Made by a program: the position numbers and the translations under genes. From positions 122,001 to 186,000 of the forward strand of contig WPIO01000111.1 in NCBI GenBank assembly GCA_009760855.2: DNA of 64,000 nt. The letters are read 5' to 3'. This DNA comes from Cristatella mucedo (taxonomy: Eukaryota > Bryozoa > Phylactolaemata > Cristatellidae). The notes beneath the pieces were generated by a model. That model did not search any database. It was not told the DNA's origin and saw only the letters and a program-made list of their open reading frames with translations. Shown piece after piece: positions 20,791 to 30,180 of the stretch; the first letter of the stretch is position 1, and each line of letters begins with the position of its first letter.

Positions 20791-20797
20791 TTCTATA
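20791..20797 (-). promoter_or_regulatory. TATAGAA box abutting the fibre B start
   Basis: TATAGAA on the minus strand immediately before the ATG at 20790, overlapping the stop codon of fibre D. Confidence 0.5.
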
Positions 20798-21659
20798 CAA
20801 TAGTAAAAAGAAAATCAATGTAAGTTATTCCACTTGCAACAGTAAATTTATCGATAGCATATCTACACGTTCCATCAGTGTTAATTATTAAAACTAGAGT
20901 ACCACTAACTCCATAAGTATTATCAGTAGATAACTCTACGTAAGACTTTTTTTTGTCGGTTGCAAACATAACAATACTTACCATTTTAAAGTTGGGTAAT
21001 AAACCAGGAAAGAATGTTTTAAGATTAATCATGTACGCAACAACATCTCCAGTGGTTGCTACAATAGGCTTATCACCCGGTGTGAGTTGTTGCAGTTGAA
21101 ATTTATCTCCTGTACTACCATTAGCTGTAATACTTGAACCAAGCATATCAAGATAAAATACGTTTGGATAAGTACCAGAGCCTGCTCCAAAATACCTAAA
21201 CGATATTTGTTTATTATTATCTATGTACTGCTTTGTTACAGTATCAGAGTCTTTTACATTGATAATATTCTTTGCTCCCATATTCATACTTGCAGTTGCT
21301 TTACCTTGAAACACTTGTGTCATATTTTTTAAGAGTCCATAGTTAATCATTTTATAAGGTCCTAAATCACTGTATACAGTTCCATCAGCAGAGTTTCCTG
21401 ATATACCAAAAACATTCTTAAAATTTAACTGCGACATCATCTTTCCATTAGTCTTCGAAACAAACCCTGACATACTTGAAACGGTTGCTAAGTCACCTAT
21501 AACATTTGTAGCAACACTTCCTCTAAAGTTTGAACTTAAACCATAGCTCAAATTTATTGCATCACCATCATTAAGAGGGTATGCTAAGTTGGTTACTCTA
21601 TTTCCGTTAGCGTAGGGATCACTATAAATAGAACCATTAATCTTTCTAACTTTTTCCAT
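20793..21659 (-). CDS. phage-type fibre protein D, intact
   Basis: Intact 288-residue fibre. Shaft motifs are DPYANGNRVTNLAYPLNDGDAI at residues 13-34, a middle beta-rich part, and MGAKNIINVKDSDTVTKQYID near residues 124-144. A C-terminal head of about 140 residues follows. It is transcribed divergently from the membrane-active gene, with 12 nt between starts. As the only undamaged fibre here it is the best guide to the cluster. Confidence 0.8.
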   Translation of the reverse strand: MEKVRKINGSIYSDPYANGNRVTNLAYPLNDGDAINLSYGLSSNFRGSVATNVIGDLATVSSMSGFVSKTNGKMMSQLNFKNVFGISGNSADGTVYSDLGPYKMINYGLLKNMTQVFQGKATASMNMGAKNIINVKDSDTVTKQYIDNNKQISFRYFGAGSGTYPNVFYLDMLGSSITANGSTGDKFQLQQLTPGDKPIVATTGDVVAYMINLKTFFPGLLPNFKMVSIVMFATDKKKSYVELSTDNTYGVSGTLVLIINTDGTCRYAIDKFTVASGITYIDFLFTIV

Positions 21660-21671
21660 TCACTATAATAT
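21660..21671. promoter_or_regulatory. 12-nt shared divergent promoter
   Basis: Only CACTATAATAT plus one base separates the ATG codons of fibre D (minus) and the gene at 21672 (plus). It offers a TATAAT/ATTATAG box in both directions. Confidence 0.45.
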
Positions 21672-22340
21672 ATGAAGAATAAAAAAGGAAAAGGTTTTGA
21701 TAGTATAAAAGAAGGAGTAGATGCAACTAAGGAAGTTGTTTCAGGTATTACAACGGCAGCAGAAGTAGGTTCTAAAGCAGTTATAAAAATAGTACCTAAA
21801 GTTGCTATGAAGCTGTCCTTACAGGCCTCAAACAAGATCGCAAAGATCGTTCCAAAAGTATTACAATCTTTCAAGGTCATTGGAACAGCTACAAAAGCTC
21901 TAGGAGGATTTCTATCAGGAGTAACAGGAATAGTAGATCTTGGTTTGTTTATAAAAGAAATTGTTGATGATATATCTTTTGATAAGTATGGACAAGTCTT
22001 CTGGAAAACAATGTCAGATAAAAAAGAAGGACTCTCAAAGATGGTTGCAAGTTCGGAAGTAGGTTTCTACATTAATGAGATATTATCGGAAGCTGAAAAA
22101 GCAAACAGTGATTGGTATTTAGATCCTAGTAAGTTTTTATTTGATACTTTTGGAGAAGAAGTTTCTTGGGATGCAACTCAACTTGATCCTATAGCTTGGA
22201 AAAAGAACTTTCCTGAAATGAGAGGAGGCTTTCTACCTGCTATTCCAGCTATCATTGCTAGCATAGCAAATGTAATAGGAACAGTTGGTTTAGCAGTTTC
22301 AATAACTGTAGCAGTTGCAGGATTGATAAAAAAATATTAG
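21672..22340 (+). CDS. membrane-active minor virion protein, adenovirus pVI/pX-like
   Basis: Intact 222-residue product. The first 95 residues are basic amphipathic helix with Gly-rich hydrophobic stretches. The C-terminal 38 residues are a long hydrophobic segment ending in IKKY. Between them lies MRGGF, which fits the adenain consensus (M/I/L)xGG-x, so the protease encoded here could release the hydrophobic peptide. GGFLP-type hydrophobic minor proteins are known in adenovirus-like and Polinton virions. The role in membrane breach is inferred. Confidence 0.65.
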   Translation: MKNKKGKGFDSIKEGVDATKEVVSGITTAAEVGSKAVIKIVPKVAMKLSLQASNKIAKIVPKVLQSFKVIGTATKALGGFLSGVTGIVDLGLFIKEIVDDISFDKYGQVFWKTMSDKKEGLSKMVASSEVGFYINEILSEAEKANSDWYLDPSKFLFDTFGEEVSWDATQLDPIAWKKNFPEMRGGFLPAIPAIIASIANVIGTVGLAVSITVAVAGLIKKY

Positions 22341-22348
22341 ATGAAACA

Positions 22349-22769
22349 ATGTATACTGCTAGAGCGCCTAAAATGAATACTCGTGAAGAGAGAATGAGTG
22401 CTCTGACACTACAAAAAGAAAGATTAAATAATGCTATTGTAGACTTGAAAAATGTGATAGAACTACTTGAAAAAGGGGTTGATATAGATCTAAGTGATAA
22501 AGTACAGAATTCAGAAGTCAAAAACAGATTAACTTACCTTAACAAAGGAAAAGAACTTGTAGAAAAAGGAGGTGTTAATTATAGTGAAGATTTAAAAGAG
22601 ACATAAAAAAGTAGAAGCTTCTACTGTTGGTGGTCGTAAAACATGTGACTATAAAGCTGAGAGTGCGATGCTATTGAGTAATCTTTTTGCACAGGGTAAG
22701 AGCCAAGAGGTAATATATAACGAAATGATTAAACTTAGAGATGACCTAAAACGAAGATGTAAGAACTAA
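22349..22769 (+). pseudogene. unknown helical viral protein, one frameshift
   Basis: From 22349 an 85-codon frame (charged, helical, Leu heptads) reaches TAA at 22604-22606. Right after the A run there, another frame continues with STVGGRKTCDYKAESAMLL and ends at TAA 22767-22769. One gene of about 139 codons with an A-run shift is the simplest reading. It is 9 nt downstream of the membrane-active gene, so likely co-transcribed. Function unknown. Confidence 0.45.
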
Positions 22770-23201
22770 TAGTCAGTGCAGCGAACTATTTGATTATCTT
22801 CTGTTAGAGTATATTTAAAGTTTAATTTTGCAAACTCAATACTCAAACGTAAAACTAACACCAATAAAATTAGATGATAAACCTTTTGCTTTTGGTTTAT
22901 TTCTTTGATTTTCTGAATGAGTTGCTTCACGCAAATTCTCGAAACGATTATTTTGTCTATCATTATCAATGTGATCAATCTCTTTCAAAGGTAATTTACC
23001 AGTCATTATCAACCACACCAATCTTTGAGCATAGTATAACTTTCCATCAACCATTATTTGTTTGTATCCGCAGGTGTTTACACAACCAGCCTCCGATCCA
23101 ACTTTTATTCTTTGTCTTCTAGCTTTATATGTAAATTTTCCTGTTAGGACGTTGTAATCAAATAATTCAAGAACTCTATCTCTTAGTTCATCTTGATCCA
23201 T
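22766..23201 (-). pseudogene. HNH endonuclease
   Basis: HNH nuclease with the layout common in phages: LFDYNVLTGKFTY, GYKQIMVDGKLYYAQRLVW, then EIDHIDNDRQNNRFENLREATHSENQ (with the HNH-type residues) and a FIGVSF end domain. A frameshift near 22840 carries it to TAG at 22766-22768, whose bases overlap the stop of the convergent 22349 gene. Such genes may be homing or recombination nucleases. It sits between two virion genes. Confidence 0.8.
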
Positions 23202-23240
23202 TTATACATCGCTTTATAAATGTTTAATATAATTTTAGTT

Positions 23241-23248
23241 TATATAGA
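23241..23248 (+). promoter_or_regulatory. TATATAGA box abutting the PLA2 gene start
   Basis: TATATAGA directly precedes ATG 23249. Confidence 0.5.
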
Positions 23249-24012
23249 ATGTATAAAGAAGTCAAACTTGATCTATCTGATTACCAAATTGATCTTATTC
23301 ATAAATCTAAGGAACCGATTTCCATAAGATTAAAACATGCTGATTTAAGCGGTACTAAATCTATTTTTGTAACTGATATTAAAAAAAGAAGAATAGAAAA
23401 GTATAAGGCTAAAGGAGTAGGAATGCAGTTGAATTTGAGTCTTAAACAGTTAAAAGCAAATAGAAAACACGGCTCATGTATTGTAGATATAATAAATAAG
23501 ATACCTGGAGGAAGAGAATTTCACTTAAAACTACCACACGGCGTTCAATCTGAAAATGTTCCTGGTGGAAATTTCAATAATACTAATAGATATAGTTATG
23601 CGGGTCCGGGAACTAAATTCGCTCAAAGGATGGAACAGGGCTACCAAGGCGTTAATGATCTTGATAATCGTGCACTTATCCACGACCATACATATACAGA
23701 GACTGGTGGAATGCCAGAACCAAGAAGAACAGAAATACGGAATCTGTCAGACCTTGTTCTTGCTGAAAGTGCTGCCCGTATTGCTCTTGATCCTAGGCAG
23801 CCTGCTTATGTTAGGGAAGACGCTAAAACAGTGGCAGCTATTATGGCAGCAAGGCAAAATTGGGTTTAGGTATTGGTGGAATGTTAAACGATTCATTTGC
23901 AACTGATTTCTTAAAAGATAAAGTAAACAATCCATCAAGTTTGAATAAGACAAAAAATTATGCCAGAGGCGTTGTTGATAGAATGCTAGACATTAGCAGA
24001 AAAAAGATATAA
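23249..24012 (+). pseudogene. virion phospholipase A2 protein, parvovirus type
   Basis: Residues 1-90 form a basic domain seen in Polinton minor virion proteins (VKLDLSDYQIDLI, IRLKHADL). From about residue 113 comes the viral PLA2: YAGPGTK (calcium loop) and DLDNRALIHDHTYTE with the catalytic HDxxY. One missing A near 23858 ends the main frame at 23869; the next frame continues for about 50 residues to TAA 24010-24012. Parvoviruses use this enzyme to leave endosomes. IPGGR at about residues 86-90 also fits an adenain site. Confidence 0.82.
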
Positions 24013-24019
24013 AAAATAA

Positions 24020-24173
24020 TAGGACAAAATTTTTAGTGTTGGAGGAAAAGTACACTTTTAGGACAGTTTCTTTTTTAGGACAATTTCCTTTTTAGGACAT
24101 CGAATGTGAACGTAGTGAACATGAGGTGTCCTAAAAGGGGAATTGTCCTAAAAGGGTACTTTTCTTACAACAC
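24020..24173. repeat. imperfect palindrome with TAGGACA iterations, candidate element end
   Basis: Arms at 24036-24098 and 24128-24173 are inverted copies (GTGTTG..GAAAAGTAC at the outer ends). Inside are repeated TTTTAGGACA units, three on the left and two on the right, with another at 24020. It lies between the last viral stop codon (24012) and host-type repeats, so it may be part of the terminal inverted repeat or an end-associated foldback. Confidence 0.6.
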
Positions 24174-24334
24174 ACGCTGCTCATCCACAGGCTCTCACTC
24201 ACGGGCTCTCTCTCTATCATCGCCAGCTGTAGCTTAACATTTACATTCGGCCAGTGTTGATGCGCTCGACTGCACTTCAGTTGACTATCGCATGTGCGAC
24301 GCCTGCGGGTACCGTATCATATCGCAGGGGCTTC

Positions 24335-24335
<1 letters not shown>

Positions 24336-24373
<38 letters not shown>

Positions 24374-24628
24374 CACTTGATAAAGCGCCCTCAGAGAACT
24401 TAATCTCTTTCTAGGTGCTTTACATTTGCTGCAAAGTGAAATGCAATTGAATGGTAAGTAAAATCATGCTTGAAAAACAAACAAAATAAATAATATGGTT
24501 AGGGGTGACATGCACAGGGTCAGCATGCAAATGTGGTTAGTGGCAGCATGCACAGTGTCAGCACGCATAAGCACATCGAGGACGAATCACAGGGATCCAC
24601 TAAATGCTGTCCTAAATAGGTGTGTTTC
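24336..24628 (-). mobile_element. LINE A 3' end fragment
   Basis: (AAT)n tail, hairpin (GCGCCCTCAGAGAACTTAATCTC) and UTR of LINE A in reverse, ending before the coding region. Confidence 0.85.
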
Positions 24629-24776
24629 TTCGTGTGTTGCTGCTCGTGCACGCTTACACATTTAACTCTTCAACTCCACTTTGCTTTACATTTACTTAAA
24701 CATCGTTTGCCATCGCTGTAATTCGCCTGGCGTTGGTTTGACATTACGAGGCTAGAGGTAAATAAAATAAATAAAT

Positions 24777-24940
24777 CCTAGCTGATTAAACAGCTTCTTT
24801 TTGTATAGCGACAGAAGAGCCTTTATGGCTATCACCACCACTTGCAGTGGCGATAAGGAATCGCCCATTGCAGGAATCGAACTCGGGACCGAGGTCGTGA
24901 AAGCAACCGCCTTACCTAGTGTGCCATCACGGCTCACCAG
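24777..24940 (-). mobile_element. tRNA-derived SINE, family 1
   Basis: Reverse copy of a tRNA-like head with A box (GTGATGGCACACTAGGTAAG) and B box (GGTTCGATTCC-like), followed by a tail containing GGCTCTTCTGTCGCTATAC. Four further copies are listed below. Confidence 0.75.
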
Positions 24941-25059
24941 GTAGTGCTAATTAAGAGGTACCCAGGTAGAGTAGCCACAAGCCTTAGATCAGATAGCAGA
25001 AGCTTCTCCAGCAATTTGCCTTTCGTCAGGCGAAATTATAAAAGGGTGCAGCTCTCTGC

Positions 25060-25200
25060 TTGTAGTGCTGATTTGGCCCAGTGCTTAAGGGGCTCGCACC
25101 GAATAAGGTCTGGGGGAGGTCTTGTGCTCGAGCCCCGTGGCATATGTGAAGCGCCTGAATAGAGATTTAAGTTCTCTAAGACGCTCTACAAATGAATTAT
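25060..25200 (+). mobile_element. tRNA-derived SINE, family 2
   Basis: tRNA-like head (TTGGCCCAGTGCTTAAGG, GTGCTCGAGCCC), then a tail with GCGCCTGAATAGAGATTTAAG resembling the LINE A 3' hairpin, ending near (TTTATA)n. Confidence 0.7.
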
Positions 25201-25784
25201 ATTTATATTTATACTTTAATCTTCCTACGATGTAGATTAGCTGATTGACCATTCGGGACCGAAGAGAGACCCTTTAATCGCTCCTCGCACAAGGATGCGG
25301 CATTTGTCTCGTGTTCAGCTATTATAGCTGTATAGCTGTTATACCTTCCGGTGCCATAGCTTATGCTCAGGTCTCACCCAAGCACAGCAGTCCCTGTAGG
25401 ATCGGGTAGCGAAGGGTTTTTCATCCCACTCGGCGATTTTCGGTCGCTTGTATATAAGATGGTGTAGTCGAACGATCAGAAAGAGTTAGAAGCCGACAGA
25501 AACACCCATAGTAAGCTCAGAAATACGCATATTCGTCATAGGGCCGACGTAACTTCCCTCCCCTGGCTCCTAGCGAATCTGCAGATGACGCCCAACCCGG
25601 CAACTACATTACGTTCCGCTCGACCCGCCCGTGCTTGCCAAAAACAGCTGATTACAGGCAGGCCAGCTAGCCATGCAGGAGAGGCGGCCTGCATCCTGAC
25701 CACACTCAGACTGTAGTAGTACTGCGGTTGAATGGGAGCTAGTGCCTGAGTTTTCGATCTCCACTTATTGTACATTGCTCAAAT
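25201..25784. other. no gene recognised
   Basis: Moderately GC-rich, with no supported ORF. Only short simple sequence and no clear repeat match within the window. Confidence 0.4.
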
Positions 25785-26020
25785 AATCATGCTTGATAAA
25801 CAACATGAAAAAAATGGTTAGGGGTGATATGCACAGGGTCAGCACGCAAATGTGGTTGGTGGCAGCATGCAGTGTCAGCACGCATAAGCACATCAAGGAC
25901 GAATCACAGGGACCCACTCAATGCTGTCCTAAATAGGTGTGTTTGTTTGAGTTCTCTTTTAAATGTGGTCAAGTCAAGGGATGTTCTGATGCAAGTCGGG
26001 AGCGAGTTCACAAACACAAA
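25785..26020 (-). mobile_element. LINE A 3' UTR fragment
   Basis: Matches the LINE A UTR (CATGCTTGATAAAC, GGTTAGGGGTGATATGCACAG) into the end of the coding region, without the hairpin tail. Confidence 0.8.
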
Positions 26021-26034
26021 AGAAACACAAAAAT

Positions 26035-26190
26035 GTGAGCTCGGGCGCGATAGACCGTATTCGATTACGTCCACCGAATCCTCCTGGTGCTCTCTCGTCC
26101 TGTCCCTCAATCTCCGGTGAACAGCCCGCCCTCCTCCCTCGCTTTCAGAGAAACGAGTCCGGCAACTACCGTTGAAGGCGTCAAAATGGA
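26035..26190 (+). repeat. dispersed repeat D, copy 1
   Basis: About 150 nt with CTCGGGCGCGATA, CCACCGAATCCTCCT and ACAGCCCGCCCTCCTCCCTC, repeated in the same orientation at 29110-29260. Unclassified. Confidence 0.6.
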
Positions 26191-26369
26191 GCCGAAGTCG
26201 AAGAAGGAACCTCTAGCGAGGGTGGCCCTATCGTTACTATCATTATATAACTAGTCGGGACAAGGGTGTTGACGAGCCAGTGTTGTGTGCATCTGCTAAT
26301 GTAATTAGCACAGCAGCCTCAGATGGATGTTGCGTACGCCTGCTGCTCCTGCTATTGTAATTAGCTTGG

Positions 26370-26545
26370 TGAGCCGCGACGGCACACTGGGTAAGGCGGT
26401 TGCTTTCACAACCTCTGTCCCGAGGTCGTGGGTTCGATTCCTGTGGCGGGCGATCCTTGATCGCCACTGCAAGCGGTGGTGATAGCCGTAAAGGCTCTTC
26501 TGTCGCTATACACAAAAGAGGCTGTTTAATCAGGTAGAATTTTTT
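26370..26545 (+). mobile_element. tRNA-derived SINE, family 1
   Basis: Full-length-looking copy: tRNA-like head with both promoter boxes (GGGTAAGGCGG, GGTTCGATTCC) and a GGCTCTTCTGTCGCTATAC tail. Confidence 0.8.
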
Positions 26546-27129
26546 TAGCACAGTAGCCTTGGCCACTAATACATGCCCCACCTGCAGCTGTTGGTTGGAA
26601 ATTGACTCGGTGCAGCGCACTGCCTTTGATGTAAGGTTGTGACCCGCCACAGATCCACGGGTTCAACGAATTACCGTAATCCACCACAATCCACCGCAAT
26701 CCACTCTAATTGAAAGCGATTATGTGCTTCAAGGAAGCCGAACAAGAACATTAATATCGACCATCAAGTGCTCCTCTTCAGTGCATTGATGCATTCTTTA
26801 GTGTCTCAATTGAGAGCTTCATGACCTCACTGCGATGGAGAGCGGTTCCTGAGTCACGAGGCTAAAAAAAAAATTAGAAAAAATACAAAGAGCAAACAAC
26901 GCTGGTACCGTAATGCGCACCCAAACATGTTAATGTAGGTTGAACAAATGGGCCGCTTAGACAACTTATAGTAAAGTCGGCACAACTTCAGTGCGACGTA
27001 GCTTTTTGGGCAGGGAAAGCTGAGCTCGCTGAGTGCCGGTGCGAGGTTTGCAGCGCAGCGGCAGCTCGTGAACTCTTTCCATTTCGCGCCGCGAACTAAC
27101 GACCCCCTTAGCAACGATAAGTAGGTCAG

Positions 27130-27265
27130 CGCCAGGAGCACTCATTCCGCGGCGGCATGCTTATTTCGCGTAGACGCGCACCGAACCGTATTCGGCAGCA
27201 GGTTTCGCCGCTCGTCAAGCGGCAGGTTAAGCCTACTCCGCCGAGCCTTCGGCGTTACAAGACTT
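27130..27265. repeat. left arm of a 1.4-kb spaced inverted repeat
   Basis: Shares about 110 nt, inverted, with 28490-28605 (CTACTCCGCCGAGCCTTCGG and the GCGTAGACGCGCACCGAA-type core). LINE A pieces lie between the arms. Confidence 0.6.
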
Positions 27266-27529
27266 CGGTGTTAAATCTGACTAATTCAGGAACTATTCTA
27301 TTGCATTGTTTCTAAAACAATATTACTCCATTTGTGAGTACATTTTTTAATTTTAAACGCGACAAAAATTCGCAGCGTTTTATCAGGGTCCGGAACGGAT
27401 TGATCGCATATCAATTCATTTCAATGGGGAAAATTGATTTGAAATACGAGTAGTTTGAGTTTCGAGCTCCGGCACGGAACGAATTAAAGTCGTAAGCCGA
27501 GGTACCACTGTACTCAGGCGGACGAACTG

Positions 27530-28130
27530 CAATAATAATAATAATAATAATATTGCACTTGATAAAGCGCCCTCAGAGAACTCAATCTCTTTCTAGGCGC
27601 TTAACATTTGCTGCAAAGGGAAATGCAATTGAATGGTGAGTAATATCATGCTTGATAAACAAAATGAATAACATGGTTAGGGGTGACATGCATAGGGTCA
27701 GCATGAGAACCTTTGCAGCAAATGTAAAGCGCCTAGAAAGAGATTAAGTTCTCTGAGGGCGCTTTATCAAGTACATTATTATTATCATTATTATTATTCA
27801 TGTGGTTAGTGGCAGCATGCACAGTGTCAGCACGCATAAGCACGTGAAAGACGAATCACATGGACCCACTAAATGCTGTCATAAATAGGTGTGTTTTTAA
27901 GTTCTTTTTAAATGTGGTCAAGTCAGGGGATGTTCTGACGCAGGTCGGGAGGGAGTTCCAGACTTTGGGAGCATACAAACTAAATGCACGGTCTCCAAAG
28001 GATTTGAGGTTTGTACGAGGTATTTGTAGACTGTTGGATTCCGAAAAGCGGGTGGTACGATGCTTGGCCTGATGGGGGAGTATATCGGGGAGATAGGCTG
28101 GAGCCATAGAATGAAGGGACCTATGTGTGC
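27530..28130 (-). mobile_element. LINE A 3' part with a nested opposite LINE A tail
   Basis: Reverse copy from tail to the post-RT coding region (peptide AYLPDILPHQAKHRTT and VWNSLPTCVRTS). At about 27712-27800 a second LINE A 3' end is inserted in plus orientation. Confidence 0.85.
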
Positions 28131-28489
28131 AAGTACCCCTCACTCCCTGCCATGACAGCGGGTGAGTATATTCTCAGTCGGCAAACAGCCTGGCCAACTA
28201 GTGCCACCTCACTGGCCGTATGATAAGGAACAGACTTTAAAAACGCCAGGCATATGGCTCAGATGAGAATGCCAAAGCACACAAGAAGAATTCTAGTGTC
28301 GCTGGCAAGTGCCACCTGCTTTGTAAATACGGATGTAATCGCATGCAAGGGATCATACAAACCACACTGAAAACATCTCTGGAACTCGGGGACAGCTAAA
28401 TCTAAACCTTCTATAGTCCACACACAGACCGAGCTCACCAATCTTGCCAGAGACCGTTGACGAGATAAACACAGCCAGGCGATGTGTAA

Positions 28490-28605
28490 CGCCGAAGGCT
28501 CGGCGGAGTAGGCTTGACCTGCCGCTTACCTAGCGGCGTAGCCTTGTGCCTACTGCCGTTCGGTGCGCGCCTACACGAAATAAGCTGGCCGCCACGAAAC
28601 GAGCG
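28490..28605. repeat. right arm of the inverted repeat
   Basis: Inverted counterpart of 27130-27265. Confidence 0.6.
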
Positions 28606-30180
28606 TTTCTGGCACCGACCTGCTTACCGTTACTAAAGGGGGTCGTGAGACCGCGGTGTGAATTGGAAAGCGAGACACACAAATTGGGGATTTTACTGAA
28701 CTTTCTTCGCCAGCGCACAAAGTCGCTGCGCGTCTGGTTCAGCTTTATCTCTACACTCCTCGCACGTTCTCAACAGCACCAACACTCTTGCGGAGGAAAT
28801 ACTTCCCCACACTGAGCGCGAACCGGAGCCTAAACCCTAACCGGAGAACTAGGACTCGGTTTTTACCAGTGCGGCAGGAATACTCAACACACGCCAACTC
28901 AAGCACTCCTGCTGAGAAAACACGTCTCCAGACTTACGCTACTTACATCTATACTGGGGAACGACCCGAATAGACGGAGCTCAAACTGGAGCCTAAACCT
29001 TAACCGGAGAACTAGGGCTCCACACACGCCAACTACGCCTAGCTCGCCCTGGCAAATCCCTATGCCGAGACCGCGTGCTAGCGCGCGCACACAAAACACA
29101 AAAGAAGCACAGAATGCCAGCTCGGGCGCGATACGACCGTATTCGGCGGAGTCCACCGAATCCTCCTAGCGCTGTCTTGTCCTGTTCCGTCCATCGTCGG
29201 CGGACAGCCCGCCCTCCTCCCTCGCTTTTAGAGAAACGAATCCGACGGCGTCGAAGCGTGGAGCGGGACCAAAGACAGAAGACCCAAAGACAAAAGACAC
29301 AGAGCGAGCATCGCTCGACTCTTAAATACTTAGCTGAGACAATGGGGCAAGAGCTTAGTGGTATTGGGCCCGACACCAGGGTCCATTACGGTAAGGAATT
29401 AATACCGGCACTAGGCCACTGGAATGTCCCCTCTGTCCAGCTTGAATGGCGAATGGGTTCCCGACGATTCTTTTTGGACAGATTGAAGGCGGAGGTTGAC
29501 AGGCCAGCCAACATCTATCAGCAGCTTCCGCGGGTATCGGACCAACTATAAAGGCCGAATCGCCACCGCTTGTCTCAGAGCTTCCTGGCTTGCTCTTAAG
29601 CGCTTCCTCTCTAACCGCACTGACGCTCCTCTCTGGCTCACTACTCCAGGACAAAGGAGCTCTAGCCCGCCGCCGAACAGCTCTTGTTCTCGCTAAAATT
29701 CAGCCAAGGCCAGCAGGGCGCTACAGATGGCTAATCTGCTCATTTCGCCCCATACCAGCGCTGGCTGCCAACCCTGGGGCTGAACCCGGAACGAAGCGGA
29801 GGTCTGACGGAAAGAAATGTACGCTGCTTCGGTTCACAAAAACTAAAAATTTCTATTTTTTGCTCAAAATTAAGTTCGTATAGCACAAAACAGTAATATT
29901 TATGTCTGTGCACACACGGCGTTTGTCGCGGCGCGTAGTATCAACGTGCTTTGCTTGGCATGAAAACTGGCGTGCACACTCATCTAAAAATCACATACAC
30001 ACACACACATATATATATATATATATTTATATTTCATTACTAATAGAATGTTGACTCAATTCCAGCGCTTCGTATTTGGCACGGGGCTCATACCTAAGAC
30101 CTGGATCGAGGTATTTATTAACCTTGACCTTGGTCGGCGCTTTTACTTCGCGGCAGAGTCAAAAGCTTGTAGGAACCTAG
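28606..30180. other. GC-rich unique-looking region with repeat D copy 2
   Basis: Repeat D copy 2 is at 29110-29260. A duplicated GGAGCCTAAACC-TAACCGGAGAACTAGG segment is at 28825 and 28990, and an (AC)n(AT)n run at 29998-30027. No ORF resembles a known protein. Confidence 0.5.

Noticed and set aside
9065-21659. Bacteriophage contamination because of tail-fibre-like proteins
   Set aside because: The fibres lie among Polinton-type capsid, ATPase, protease and integrase genes, and the block carries a metazoan LINE. No phage genes or ribosome-binding sites are seen.
22349-22606. Adenain cleavage site in the downstream part of this gene (TVGGR)
   Set aside because: The P4 position is Thr, which does not fit the M/I/L consensus.
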